This document shows positions 51,302-59,196 of a DNA stretch of 64,000 bases, piece after piece. The stretch comes from Archangium lipolyticum (GTDB taxonomy: Bacteria > Myxococcota > Myxococcia > Myxococcales > Myxococcaceae): the NCBI RefSeq assembly GCF_024623785.1, contig NZ_JANKBZ010000037.1, forward strand, positions 1 to 64,000, read 5' to 3'. Position numbers and translations under genes: made by a program. The notes beneath the pieces are model-generated. The model was not told the DNA's origin, searched no databases, and saw only the letters and a list, made by a program, of their open reading frames with translations. Numbering within the stretch: position 1 is the first letter of the stretch; each line of letters begins with the position of its first letter.

Positions 51302-52054
51302 CTAGCGGGCCGTGTACCCGCCGTCGATGACGAGCGACGTGCCGGTGATGTACGACGACCAGTCGGACAGCAGGAACATCACCGGCTTCGCCACCTCCTC
51401 CGAGCGGGCCGCGCGCTGCATCGGCACGCCGTCGACGAACGCCTGGCGGACCGGCTCGCCCTGGTGGATGTGGCTCCAGATCTCCGTCTCGATCGGACCG
51501 GGCATCACCGCGTTCACCCGGATGCCCTCCGTCGCGTAGTCCAGGGCCGCGGCCTTGGTCATGCCCAGCAGGCCATGCTTGGCCGCCGTGTAGGCGCCAA
51601 AGCCCGGCCCGCCGACGAGCCCGAGGATGGAGGCACAGTTGACGATGGAGCCACCACCGGTCTTCTTCATCGCCTGGATTTCGCAGCGCATGCACAGCAG
51701 GGCGGAGTCCAGGTTGATCGTCATGAGCTGGCGGTACTCGGCCGCCGGGAGCTCGGCGAGCTTCCCGAGGGGGCCGGGGATGCCCGCGTTGTTGAAGGCG
51801 CCATCCAGCCGGCCGTACTCGCTGACGGTGCGCTCGACGAGCGATTCGATCTCCGCCTCCTTCGAGACGTCCGTGCGGATGAAGAGCGCCTTCCCGCCCT
51901 TGGCGCGGATCTGCCCCACCAGCTCCTCGCCCCTGTCGGCGCGGCGGCCAGCGAGCACCACCCGGGCGCCCTGACGGGCCGCCTCGATGGCGGTGGCGGC
52001 TCCAATTCCCGACGTGGCGCCGGTGACGATGATGACCTTGTCCTCGAGCAGCAT
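51302..52054 (-). CDS. Short-chain dehydrogenase/reductase
   Basis: A 250-residue classical SDR. TGATSGIG at 11-18 binds NAD(P), N88-N-A-G91 stabilises the sheet, and the catalytic residues are S142, Y155 and K159 (AYTAAKHGLLG). The N-terminal RR pair after LAG (GRRADRG) favours NADPH. The C-terminal end VMFLLSDWSSYITGTSLVIDGGYTAR is typical of the FabG-like group. The substrate is unknown. It is convergent with the repeat protein (15 bases apart). Confidence 0.92.
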   Translation of the reverse strand: MLLEDKVIIVTGATSGIGAATAIEAARQGARVVLAGRRADRGEELVGQIRAKGGKALFIRTDVSKEAEIESLVERTVSEYGRLDGAFNNAGIPGPLGKLAELPAAEYRQLMTINLDSALLCMRCEIQAMKKTGGGSIVNCASILGLVGGPGFGAYTAAKHGLLGMTKAAALDYATEGIRVNAVMPGPIETEIWSHIHQGEPVRQAFVDGVPMQRAARSEEVAKPVMFLLSDWSSYITGTSLVIDGGYTAR

Positions 52055-52215
52055 CTCTTCCCCTGCCCTGCCGCGGGAGGGGAGCCTCGGAAGTGGGCTC
52101 CACGTCCGTGCAGGGCGGCGGGATGCTCCGTGGCCGAAGCCTCATGTGTCAAGCAATACACAGTGAGGGGCACCCCGGGTGAGGTGACCCCACGGAGCCC
52201 ATCGGCGGGCTGGCG

Positions 52216-54114
52216 CTAGTAGGTGCCCTTGAGCGAGGCGCCCGCGTACGCGTTGAACCCGCGCAGCATCACGTAGACACGGGTGGCCGTGGTCTTCGCC
52301 GGGATGTTGCACGTCTCGTTGCTGCCGGACAGGTACGGCCGGCAGTCGTACGAGGACGTGGTCGGCGCGGAGCCGGCCTTCACGTACAGGTCCGCGTCAC
52401 CCGTGCCGCCGCTGAGGGCGAAGGTCGATGCCACGCCGGCCGGGACGTCCAGGTAGTAGTAGGTCTGCGAGCCCGAGGCGCCCGACAGGCCCGTCTTCGC
52501 CACACCGTTGGTCAGCGCGGTGGCCACCGGAGGCGGAACCGCCGCGCCCACGCCCACGGCCAGCCAGGCCTGGGTGACGGAAGCCTGCTCCGCCGAACCG
52601 GAGCCATGGAGCATCACGGCGGCCTGCTCGGTGTAGGTCTTCGCCTGGGCGAAGGTGGTGCTGGCCGTCATCAGGTCCCTGCCGGCCCTGTAGAAGATGG
52701 CACCGGCCTTCTGCACGCCAATGCCTCCCACGCCGACGGTCGACTTGCCGCGCGGGTGCGTGCCGCCCGTCGCCAACAGCTTGAACGCCAGGTTGGCGAT
52801 GCCCGAGTTCCAGTGCACGCCCCCGTTGTCGGAGGTGCCCGTGTAGCGGTCCGGGTAGTAGTCCCTCGACGAACCATCCAGCATCGGGTCGTACATGTAC
52901 CGGAGCGCATCGCCCGCGGTGGCGGGCGTCCAGATGTCCTCGCCGATCTTCCATACGTCCAGGTCGGTGGACCAGCTGCGCGTCCAGCTCTCGCAGTAGG
53001 CGGCGAAGATGTCACTCATGCCCTCGTTGAGCGCGCCGGACTCGCCCGAGTAGATGAGGTCGGAATCGCTATCGGTCACCGCGTGGGTGAACTCGTGGAC
53101 GACGATGTCCAGGTCGTTGCACAGCGGGCCACTGGTGACGCCATCCCCGTCACCACAGGTCATCTGCGCGCCGTCCCAGAAGGCGTTGCTGCTGTAATGG
53201 ACGGTGGCCCTCAGCTGCGCCCCGGCCCCGTTGAACGAGTCACGGCTGAAGTTCTGCTGGAAGCAATTGTAGAAGAGGCCGAGGTTGTCATACGCATTGT
53301 CCACGACGGCATCCCCCGTGGGAGCCTGCCCCTCGCTGCGGACCAGATGGGTGGGCGGAGGGGTCGCCGAGTAGATGGCACGGTTGAGCGCGTCGTGGAT
53401 GTCCGAGGTGCGCTCCACGACGGAGCCGTCGAGGGCGTCGACGAAGACGTGGTCCCTCACGGGCATGCCCGCGTGCGAGCCCGTGACGACGGTCTCGAAG
53501 GTCAGCTTCAACCGCCCGTCCGCACTGGAACGCACGTAGACGAGCCGCGGCGTCTCCTCCGTGAAGCCGCCACCCGGAGTGCTCTCGAGCGCCACGACAC
53601 GCGCGGCCTCGGAGGAGATCCGCGCCTGGGAGGGCAGCTGCTCACCATCGCGGGCCGAGCCGTTGGCGGAGTAGATGCGGCCTTCCGCGTCCACGTGGAC
53701 GACCAGCTCGTGGCCCACGACGGGCAGCCCGTTCTTCGTCTGGGCATAGCGGATATGGGTATGACCCCGCTCGTCCCGGGAGAGCTGGCGCACGACGAGG
53801 TCCGAGGCCTTCAAGCGGAACATGGGAGCGATGCCAGCCAGGGCCTGGCTGACGTGCGCGTGGGCATCCCGGGCCGCGAGTCCCTGAAGCGACAGGGCGG
53901 TCGAGCCGAAGTGGCCACGGACCATGTACGGAACGCCGTTCTCGTGCGTGCCGAGCACCTCCGTCGCGGGGAAGGCGGCGAGGGCCGCGGCGATGTCCTG
54001 GGTGGAGCCGAGGTCCACAGCATCGGCCTTCGCCTCACCGGCGGGGTCCGACTGTTCCGTGCCACAGGCCGTGAGCGCGAACGAGAGACAAGCTGCGAGC
54101 ATCCGGGTACGCAT
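52216..54114 (-). CDS. Secreted M4 (thermolysin-like) metalloprotease with PPC domain
   Basis: A 632-residue exported protease. The signal peptide carries a lipobox-like C17 (LTACG). A propeptide (about 40-225) includes FTP/PepSY-like sequence (HIRYAQTKNGLPVVGHELVVHVD). The catalytic domain has the zinc site H340-E341-F-T-H344 with the third ligand E364 (GALNEGMSD) and a C-terminal VHWNSGIANLAFKLL region. The last 120 residues resemble a PPC domain (YYYLDVPAGVASTFALSGGTGDADLYVK, TTATRVYVMLRGFNAYAG). The enzyme digests extracellular protein and would suit a predator. ATG 54114 follows GGGGAGGAAG by six bases. It is the next gene after the peptide cluster, 98 bases on. Confidence 0.93.
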   Translation of the reverse strand: MRTRMLAACLSFALTACGTEQSDPAGEAKADAVDLGSTQDIAAALAAFPATEVLGTHENGVPYMVRGHFGSTALSLQGLAARDAHAHVSQALAGIAPMFRLKASDLVVRQLSRDERGHTHIRYAQTKNGLPVVGHELVVHVDAEGRIYSANGSARDGEQLPSQARISSEAARVVALESTPGGGFTEETPRLVYVRSSADGRLKLTFETVVTGSHAGMPVRDHVFVDALDGSVVERTSDIHDALNRAIYSATPPPTHLVRSEGQAPTGDAVVDNAYDNLGLFYNCFQQNFSRDSFNGAGAQLRATVHYSSNAFWDGAQMTCGDGDGVTSGPLCNDLDIVVHEFTHAVTDSDSDLIYSGESGALNEGMSDIFAAYCESWTRSWSTDLDVWKIGEDIWTPATAGDALRYMYDPMLDGSSRDYYPDRYTGTSDNGGVHWNSGIANLAFKLLATGGTHPRGKSTVGVGGIGVQKAGAIFYRAGRDLMTASTTFAQAKTYTEQAAVMLHGSGSAEQASVTQAWLAVGVGAAVPPPVATALTNGVAKTGLSGASGSQTYYYLDVPAGVASTFALSGGTGDADLYVKAGSAPTTSSYDCRPYLSGSNETCNIPAKTTATRVYVMLRGFNAYAGASLKGTY

Positions 54115-54212
54115 CCAGGTCTTCCTCCCCATCGACGGCAGGATGCCGCCGAGCCAGGGGAGCATGAATGCGAGCCAGACATTGAATCAAGGCGAGCGCA
54201 GGAAAAACCGGC

Positions 54213-55598
54213 TCATGGCAGTTGTTGCTTCTGAAGCCACACCCGCCAGCCCTCCGCGTCATGCTGCTCACCCGAGAGACGCTCCAACACGGTGCGGGCC
54301 GGGTCGCGGTTGATGGGCTGCTGGAGCGCGGTCATGGCCACGAGCTGCTCACCGGCCTGACGGAGGATGTCCGCGAGCCGGGCGGCCCGCTCCGAGGGGC
54401 TCATCTTCTCGAGCACGGCCACGAGCAGGCTGGTGGCCTTGTTACGATCGGTCGTCTGGGGAAGGGCCATCGCGTCGAGCACGCGGGGCAGCTCGACGAG
54501 CGGACGGTCCGCGTGGCGCTGCAGGGCCCCCAGGACGCGGAGCACGTTGTTGCGCACCAGCGGGGAAGAATCCCGGATGGAGCCCACGAGCCGCTCGATG
54601 GCCAGACCCGGCTCGGAGACATACGCGAGCAGGAAGGCCGCGGCGGCCCGGTTCTTCGGGTCGGCGTCCTCGCGCAGCACGCGGCCCAGCGCGTCCACGT
54701 GCGCGGGAACCTTCTCCACGAAGACGGGCTCGAAGGACGACAGCTCGGCGTGGCCGAACCCCAGCGAGCAGTGCGTCACCCGGCAGACGGGCTTCGCGAG
54801 GTCCAGCTCGCCCCGGCGCAGCAGCGTCCAGGCCCGGTCCTCGTATTCCCGCCACCGCGCCACGAGCCCCTCCGGATCCTCCGGGTGCCCGGCCGGCTCG
54901 GGGAGGAACTTCAGCCGCCAGGCCTCGTCCTCGTCCACCAGGTCCACGGTGATGTAGTCGCGGCCGGCCTCGGGGCCCGCGTGATAGCTGATGTACGCCA
55001 CATGGGAGAAGGCCAGGGCGTACTGCCGCCGGAGCCCGTTCTCCTTCATCGTCACCAGGGCCTGGCTGTACACGAACGGTTGACCCACCTCGAAGCCAAA
55101 CGCGCGGCGCACCGTCTCGGCATCGACGCGGCGCGAGCCGTACACGTCCACCCCCGCGAGCACCCGGAGGGGCGGTGGGGGCTTGAGGGCCTTCTGGGCG
55201 TTGGCCCTCGCCTGAGCGAGCACCGCGTCCCACCCCTCGAGCGCGTGCAGCGGGCGGAGCTCGGGGTCATGCGCCAGCGTGTCGGCCTGGGCGTAGCCCT
55301 CCTGGACGGCGCGCCGCAGCAGCCCGAGCCCCTCCTGGGACACACCCGCCAGCGACGCGCAGCACGCCGCGGAGTAGAGGAGCTCGGCACGGGAGGCCGC
55401 TTCCTGGCTCGCGTCCGCCGACGCGCGGTAGCTCCCGGCGCAGCGAGGAAAGTCGAGCGCGAAGTACGCCGCCTCGGCCTGTTGCCTCAGTGCATTCGCA
55501 TCCGCCGGAGCAACAGCGGGCGCCGGAGCGTGGGCACACCCCGGCCCGAGCAGGGCCACGGCCACCGCGCACGCCAGGAACGAGAGGAACCTCTTCAT
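54213..55598 (-). CDS. Lipoprotein with TPR-like, POTRA-like and HEAT-like parts
   Basis: A 461-residue lipoprotein (MKRFLSFLACAVAVALLGPGC, C21 lipidated). About 35-120 has helical repeats (LRQQAEAAYFALDFPRCAGSYRA). About 145-225 (VDVYGSRRVDAETVRRAF..., GLRRQYALAFSHVAYISYHAG) resembles a POTRA domain like those of outer-membrane translocases. The final 170 residues form HEAT-like helix pairs (SPLVRNNVLRVLGALQRHAD). It ends the four-gene minus-strand run with the precursor peptide, the ATP-grasp enzyme and the PpiC-like protein (36-base gap to the last). It may anchor a maturation or export step at the envelope; this is inference. Confidence 0.75.
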   Translation of the reverse strand: MKRFLSFLACAVAVALLGPGCAHAPAPAVAPADANALRQQAEAAYFALDFPRCAGSYRASADASQEAASRAELLYSAACCASLAGVSQEGLGLLRRAVQEGYAQADTLAHDPELRPLHALEGWDAVLAQARANAQKALKPPPPLRVLAGVDVYGSRRVDAETVRRAFGFEVGQPFVYSQALVTMKENGLRRQYALAFSHVAYISYHAGPEAGRDYITVDLVDEDEAWRLKFLPEPAGHPEDPEGLVARWREYEDRAWTLLRRGELDLAKPVCRVTHCSLGFGHAELSSFEPVFVEKVPAHVDALGRVLREDADPKNRAAAAFLLAYVSEPGLAIERLVGSIRDSSPLVRNNVLRVLGALQRHADRPLVELPRVLDAMALPQTTDRNKATSLLVAVLEKMSPSERAARLADILRQAGEQLVAMTALQQPINRDPARTVLERLSGEQHDAEGWRVWLQKQQLP

Positions 55599-55634
55599 GG
55601 GGGACCTCCGGGCGGGGGCGCGAGGCCCCTCGGC

Positions 55635-56693
55635 TCACAAGGACACGGCGGGCAGCGGAGCGGCCTCGGCCGCGCCCCAGTACCACTCCACGCGGGCCTC
55701 GCTGCGCTTCTGGGCGAGCCACTCCTCGAACATCAGGTCCGCGACCCTTCCGCGCGTCGCCTCGTCGAACCGCGCGGGGAGGAAGCGCAACACCTGCACC
55801 AGCTCGTAGCCGCCCCCGCTGCTGACGGGAGGAACCAACTGCCCCGGCGCGGTGGCGAAGAGGAGCCCGGCCTGCTGGGGCTCGAGCTCTCCGCGCCGCA
55901 GTGTGACGAACAGGTCGTTCGGCTCGTTGCGCTCCAGGAAGCGCGTCTGGGCCATCTGGAGGAACTGGTCCGGGTTGCCGCGCAACTGCTCGTACGTCCG
56001 ATGGGCCTCGGCCTCGTCGGGGATGAACACCCGGGCGACCTGGACGCGGTCGAATTCGGCGCGGTGGCTGTTGAACCAGGCCTCCTCGCGGCCCTCGGAC
56101 ACGCGCTTGCGCAGCTTCTTCTGCGCCACCGTCGAGCGCAGGTGGTTCTCCAGCAGCTGCTCGGTGGTGCCGTGCTCGAGCATCCAGCGCTCCACCTGGG
56201 CCGCGGTGAACAGCCGCCGCCGCTGCCGGAACTCGAGCAGCGCCTCGGCGAAGTCCTCGTCGGTGACCTCGACGACGCCGCCCTGGAGCTCCTGCTCGAT
56301 GATCGCCACGTTGATGAGGTGACGCCCGATGTGCAGCGTGTGCCACGCATAGTCCAGGCTGGTGATGACCTGGTTGATGCGGATGGGCTCTTCATTGACT
56401 CGCACCACGAGCGACTCGTTCATCCGCTGGAGCCCGCGCGCGGGCCAGGGCAACGACTCATCGGCGCAGTAGCCCAGGGAGTACGTGCCGTCCTCATCGC
56501 CGACGAGGATGTCGTAGTGACGCTTGTCCTCGTACGTCTCCTGCTCCCAGACCATGTTCATCCAGTGAGCGGGGTGACGGGCCTTCAAGCCACGGATCAG
56601 CTCCTTGGCCTGGTCGGGCTCGAGCCGCTCCTGGCGCAGCCGCACCAGCAGCTCGAGCGAGTCGCGGACGGCGGCAAGCAGGGACTCCTTCAT
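55635..56693 (-). CDS. PpiC-related peptide maturation protein
   Basis: A 352-residue protein of the group described as PpiC-type peptidyl-prolyl isomerase-like putative peptide maturation proteins (TIGR04500). It begins MKESLLAAVRDSLELLVRLRQERL, has a middle with NESLVVRVNEEPIRINQVITSLDYAW and a helical chaperone-like stretch (EQLLENHLRSTVAQKKLRKRVSEGREEAWF). The C-terminal half resembles a parvulin domain (VQVARVFIPDEAEAHRTYEQL..., GGGYELVQVLRFLPARFDEATRG). There is no signal peptide, so it acts in the cytoplasm. Its ATG overlaps the stop of the ATP-grasp gene (ATGA), showing tight coupling, with GGAGAAG upstream. It probably presents or folds the precursor peptide. Confidence 0.8.
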   Translation of the reverse strand: MKESLLAAVRDSLELLVRLRQERLEPDQAKELIRGLKARHPAHWMNMVWEQETYEDKRHYDILVGDEDGTYSLGYCADESLPWPARGLQRMNESLVVRVNEEPIRINQVITSLDYAWHTLHIGRHLINVAIIEQELQGGVVEVTDEDFAEALLEFRQRRRLFTAAQVERWMLEHGTTEQLLENHLRSTVAQKKLRKRVSEGREEAWFNSHRAEFDRVQVARVFIPDEAEAHRTYEQLRGNPDQFLQMAQTRFLERNEPNDLFVTLRRGELEPQQAGLLFATAPGQLVPPVSSGGGYELVQVLRFLPARFDEATRGRVADLMFEEWLAQKRSEARVEWYWGAAEAAPLPAVSL

Positions 56694-57721
56694 GGCGACT
56701 TCTCCTGTGAGGCGCGCGAGGGCCGGGCAACGGGAAAACGGGTGGGAGCGCCCGGGTTCATGAGCGCGGTGCAGATGGCATCGCCGATGGGCAGACCCGT
56801 CTGCTCCTCGATCCACAGCCACTGGCCGTTGGGGTTGATCTCCAGGAAGACGTAGCGGTCATCCGGGGTGACGATGATGTCGATGGCGCCGAAGCACAGC
56901 CCCAGCCGGGCGACGAGCTCCAGACAGGCGCGGCGGATGGAGTCCGGCAGGTGGTGCTCGCGGTGCGGCGTGTGGCCCAGGTCATAATGGCGCCAGTCGA
57001 GCTGGGTGCGCCGGGTGGACTGGGAATGGATTTCGGCGGCGAGCACCGCCTCACCGACGACGGTGATGCGCAGCTCGAACTTCTTGGGCACCCGGGCCTG
57101 GAACAACATGGGGCTGTGGCGCAGGCGCCGCGCATAGCCCACGTCGCGGGTGGTGACGGGCTGCGTGTAGCGGATGAGCTCGCGGCCGGTGCGCTGGCTG
57201 GCGGGCATGGCGACACTGGGGAACTTGTCGATGAGCTGCCCGTCGTGCTGGCGGTAGAACTCCAGGAACTCATCCGGCTCGTTGGTGATGAGGGTGGGCG
57301 GAATCTCGAGCCCGAGCTGCGTGGCCAGTTGGAGCTGGAGCTGCTTGTTGTCCGCGCGCCGGATGGCGTCGATGGGCCCTGGCAACCAGGGGACCTCCTC
57401 CAAGGCGTTGGTGGTGTCCTGGACGAGCCGGTAGCACTCCTCGTCCGCGTACTCCTTGAGCAGCGGGATGGGAATGTGCGTGGGAAGGCGAGGCTTGTTC
57501 GGGCGGCGCAACCAGGCGCTGGTGCACTCGGCCAGCTCGAACACCTCGCCGCCACGGGTGAGCCGCACGCTCTTGCGCCCGCCGCGATAGGAGATGGACA
57601 TCGCCGCCGTGCCAGGGAACTCGGCCCAGTCGAAACGGCACACCTTGGCGCCCCGTTGGAGCAGCTTCGCCTCGACGGCATTGGCGTGCAGGTCCTTGGG
57701 CTCGCTCACGATGAGAATCAT
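56690..57721 (-). CDS. MvdC/MvdD-type ATP-grasp peptide macrocyclase
   Basis: A 343-residue ATP-grasp ligase of the graspetide (microviridin-type) family. The central domain has LFQARVPKKFELRITVVGEAVLAAEI (about 206-231) for nucleotide and peptide contacts. The C-terminal signature is GAIDIIVTPDDRYVFLEINPNGQW, with the metal-binding E294 and N296, followed by IEEQTGLPI. The N-terminal LVQDTTNALEEVPWLPGPIDAIRRADNK is typical of MvdD-like enzymes. Such ligases activate Asp or Glu side chains of a ribosomal peptide and join them to Thr/Ser (ester) or Lys (amide). It lies 82 bases after the precursor gene and overlaps the PpiC-like gene by four bases. Confidence 0.9.
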   Translation of the reverse strand: MILIVSEPKDLHANAVEAKLLQRGAKVCRFDWAEFPGTAAMSISYRGGRKSVRLTRGGEVFELAECTSAWLRRPNKPRLPTHIPIPLLKEYADEECYRLVQDTTNALEEVPWLPGPIDAIRRADNKQLQLQLATQLGLEIPPTLITNEPDEFLEFYRQHDGQLIDKFPSVAMPASQRTGRELIRYTQPVTTRDVGYARRLRHSPMLFQARVPKKFELRITVVGEAVLAAEIHSQSTRRTQLDWRHYDLGHTPHREHHLPDSIRRACLELVARLGLCFGAIDIIVTPDDRYVFLEINPNGQWLWIEEQTGLPIGDAICTALMNPGAPTRFPVARPSRASQEKSP

Positions 57722-57803
57722 GACCCGCTCCGCGGAAGGGGTTGGTGAAGCAGGCGCGCCCGGCTCGCCCTCTGGCGGACCAGACGCGCCTGATTCCTAC
57801 TTC

Positions 57804-57971
57804 TTACTGGTCGGTGTCACCGGTGTCGGAGGTGGTGCCACCCTGGGTGGGACCCGCGCCGCCCGTGACGAACTTCAGCTCCGCCTCGTTGATCTCGCGC
57901 TCACCCAGCCGCTTCGAGGTCTCGGCGATGTCCTTCACCTGGAGGCGGGACTTCTGCTGCGTCTTGCTCAT
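57804..57971 (-). CDS. Candidate graspetide precursor peptide
   Basis: A 55-residue peptide. The leader (about 1-38) is charged and helical (KSRLQVKDIAETSKRLG, EREINEAELKFVTGG) and ends in the double glycine G37-G38 with the usual hydrophobic residues before it, the cleavage mark of C39 peptidases. The 17-residue core contains T42, T46, T47, S48, T50, T53 and D49, D52, D54, so several Thr/Ser-to-Asp esters are possible. GGAGAA lies five bases before the ATG. It is the first gene of the run that includes the ATP-grasp ligase. The core does not contain the TxKxPSD motif of microviridins nor the TTxxxxEE motif of plesiocin. Confidence 0.85.
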   Translation of the reverse strand: MSKTQQKSRLQVKDIAETSKRLGEREINEAELKFVTGGAGPTQGGTTSDTGDTDQ

Positions 57972-58143
57972 GTCGTTCTCCGTGTCTGGTTCGCTAGCCG
58001 CTCCATCGAGCCCGGGCTCTGATGGAAGCGCCGAGGACAAAGCCTGGCGGGACGATTTATTTCCGCATGCATGCACGATTTCGACGTGTGACCCGGACGG
58101 GGAGCTCTCGTCACACCCACCGCGAGCAGGAGGAAGCGGCTTG
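57972..58143. promoter_or_regulatory. Divergent promoter region of the peptide cluster
   Basis: This 172-base gap separates the precursor gene (minus) from the hydrolase gene (plus) and must hold both promoters. A ten-base palindrome GCATGCATGC lies at 58065-58074 next to an AT-rich GATTTATTTCC segment. The palindrome may be a regulator site; no regulator gene is nearby. Confidence 0.3.
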
Positions 58144-59109
58144 ATGCACACACGCCCCGGCCGCATCATCGCCGCGAACCGAAGTGAACTCAGCAAACGG
58201 GGCAACGGCATGGCGGAACGTATGGTGAAGGCCAATGGCATCGAGCTGTGGACCGAGAGCTTTGGCGACTCGACGCATCCGGCGATCCTGCTGGTGATGG
58301 GCGCGTCGGCCCAGGGCCTCGGCTGGCCCGATGAGCTCATCGAGCAGCTGGTCTCCGGGGGGCACTACGTCATCCGTTACGACCACCGGGACACGGGCCA
58401 GTCGACCTGCTTCGACTTCCAGAAGAATCCCTACACGATGACGGACATGGCCGCGGACGCGGTGGGCGTGCTCGATGCGTATGGCATCTCCACGGTCCAC
58501 CTGGTGGGCGCCTCGATGGGCGGGATGATCAGCCAGATCGTGAGCATCCTCCACCCCGAGCGCGTGCGCACCCTGACCTTGATGATGTCCACGCCGCTGC
58601 GGCCCACGACCATGGAGGCCATCCAGGAGTCCTTCCAGGGCCGGACAACGGCGGAGGCGCCGCTGCCACCGCCCGCCCAACGTGTGATCGAGGTGCACCT
58701 GGCGGCGGTCAGCAAACCGCCCATCACCCGCGAGGACCTCATCGAGTTCCAGATGAAGATGCTCCGGGCCCTGTCCGGCAGCGCGGCCCCCTTCGAGGAA
58801 CAGCCGCTCCGGCGCCGGGTGGAACGGATGGTCGACCGCGCGCACAACTTCGCCGCCTCGGCGAACCACGGGCTCGTGCCCTCCGCCACGCGCGAGCAGG
58901 CCGAGGCGCTCAAGCGCCTGCGCGTGCCCACGCTCGTCATCCACGGGAAGGACGACCCGATTCTGCCTTCCCCGCATGGGGTGGCCCTGGCCGAGACCAT
59001 CCCCGGGGCCAGGCTGCTCATGTTAGAAGGACTGGGCCATGATTTTCCCCGCCCGCTGTTGGGGGAAATGGCTCGGGCGATCCTCACGCACACGGGCTCG
59101 AGAGCCTGA
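58144..59109 (+). CDS. Alpha/beta-hydrolase
   Basis: About 321 residues of the alpha/beta-hydrolase fold. The nucleophile is the serine of GASMGG, the acid is in HGKDDPILP and the histidine is in GLGHDFP. The N-terminal YDHRDTGQSTCFDF is the usual strand before the oxyanion region. These features match the DhaA/esterase-like group encoded in many antibiotic clusters (similar proteins are annotated as aclacinomycin methylesterase-like). ATG 58144 has AGGAGGAAG upstream; a start at 58210 (MAERMVKANGIELW) is closer to the usual length and is an alternative. Its position beside the peptide cluster is divergent, so a link is uncertain. Confidence 0.8.
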   Translation: MHTRPGRIIAANRSELSKRGNGMAERMVKANGIELWTESFGDSTHPAILLVMGASAQGLGWPDELIEQLVSGGHYVIRYDHRDTGQSTCFDFQKNPYTMTDMAADAVGVLDAYGISTVHLVGASMGGMISQIVSILHPERVRTLTLMMSTPLRPTTMEAIQESFQGRTTAEAPLPPPAQRVIEVHLAAVSKPPITREDLIEFQMKMLRALSGSAAPFEEQPLRRRVERMVDRAHNFAASANHGLVPSATREQAEALKRLRVPTLVIHGKDDPILPSPHGVALAETIPGARLLMLEGLGHDFPRPLLGEMARAILTHTGSRA

Positions 59110-59196
59110 TGCCGGGAGCGCCGCGAGGGGCCACGCGGCGCGCTCATGGGGGAGGCGTGTGCCGCCTCTGTCCTCATTCCCCCGCAGGGGACGTGA

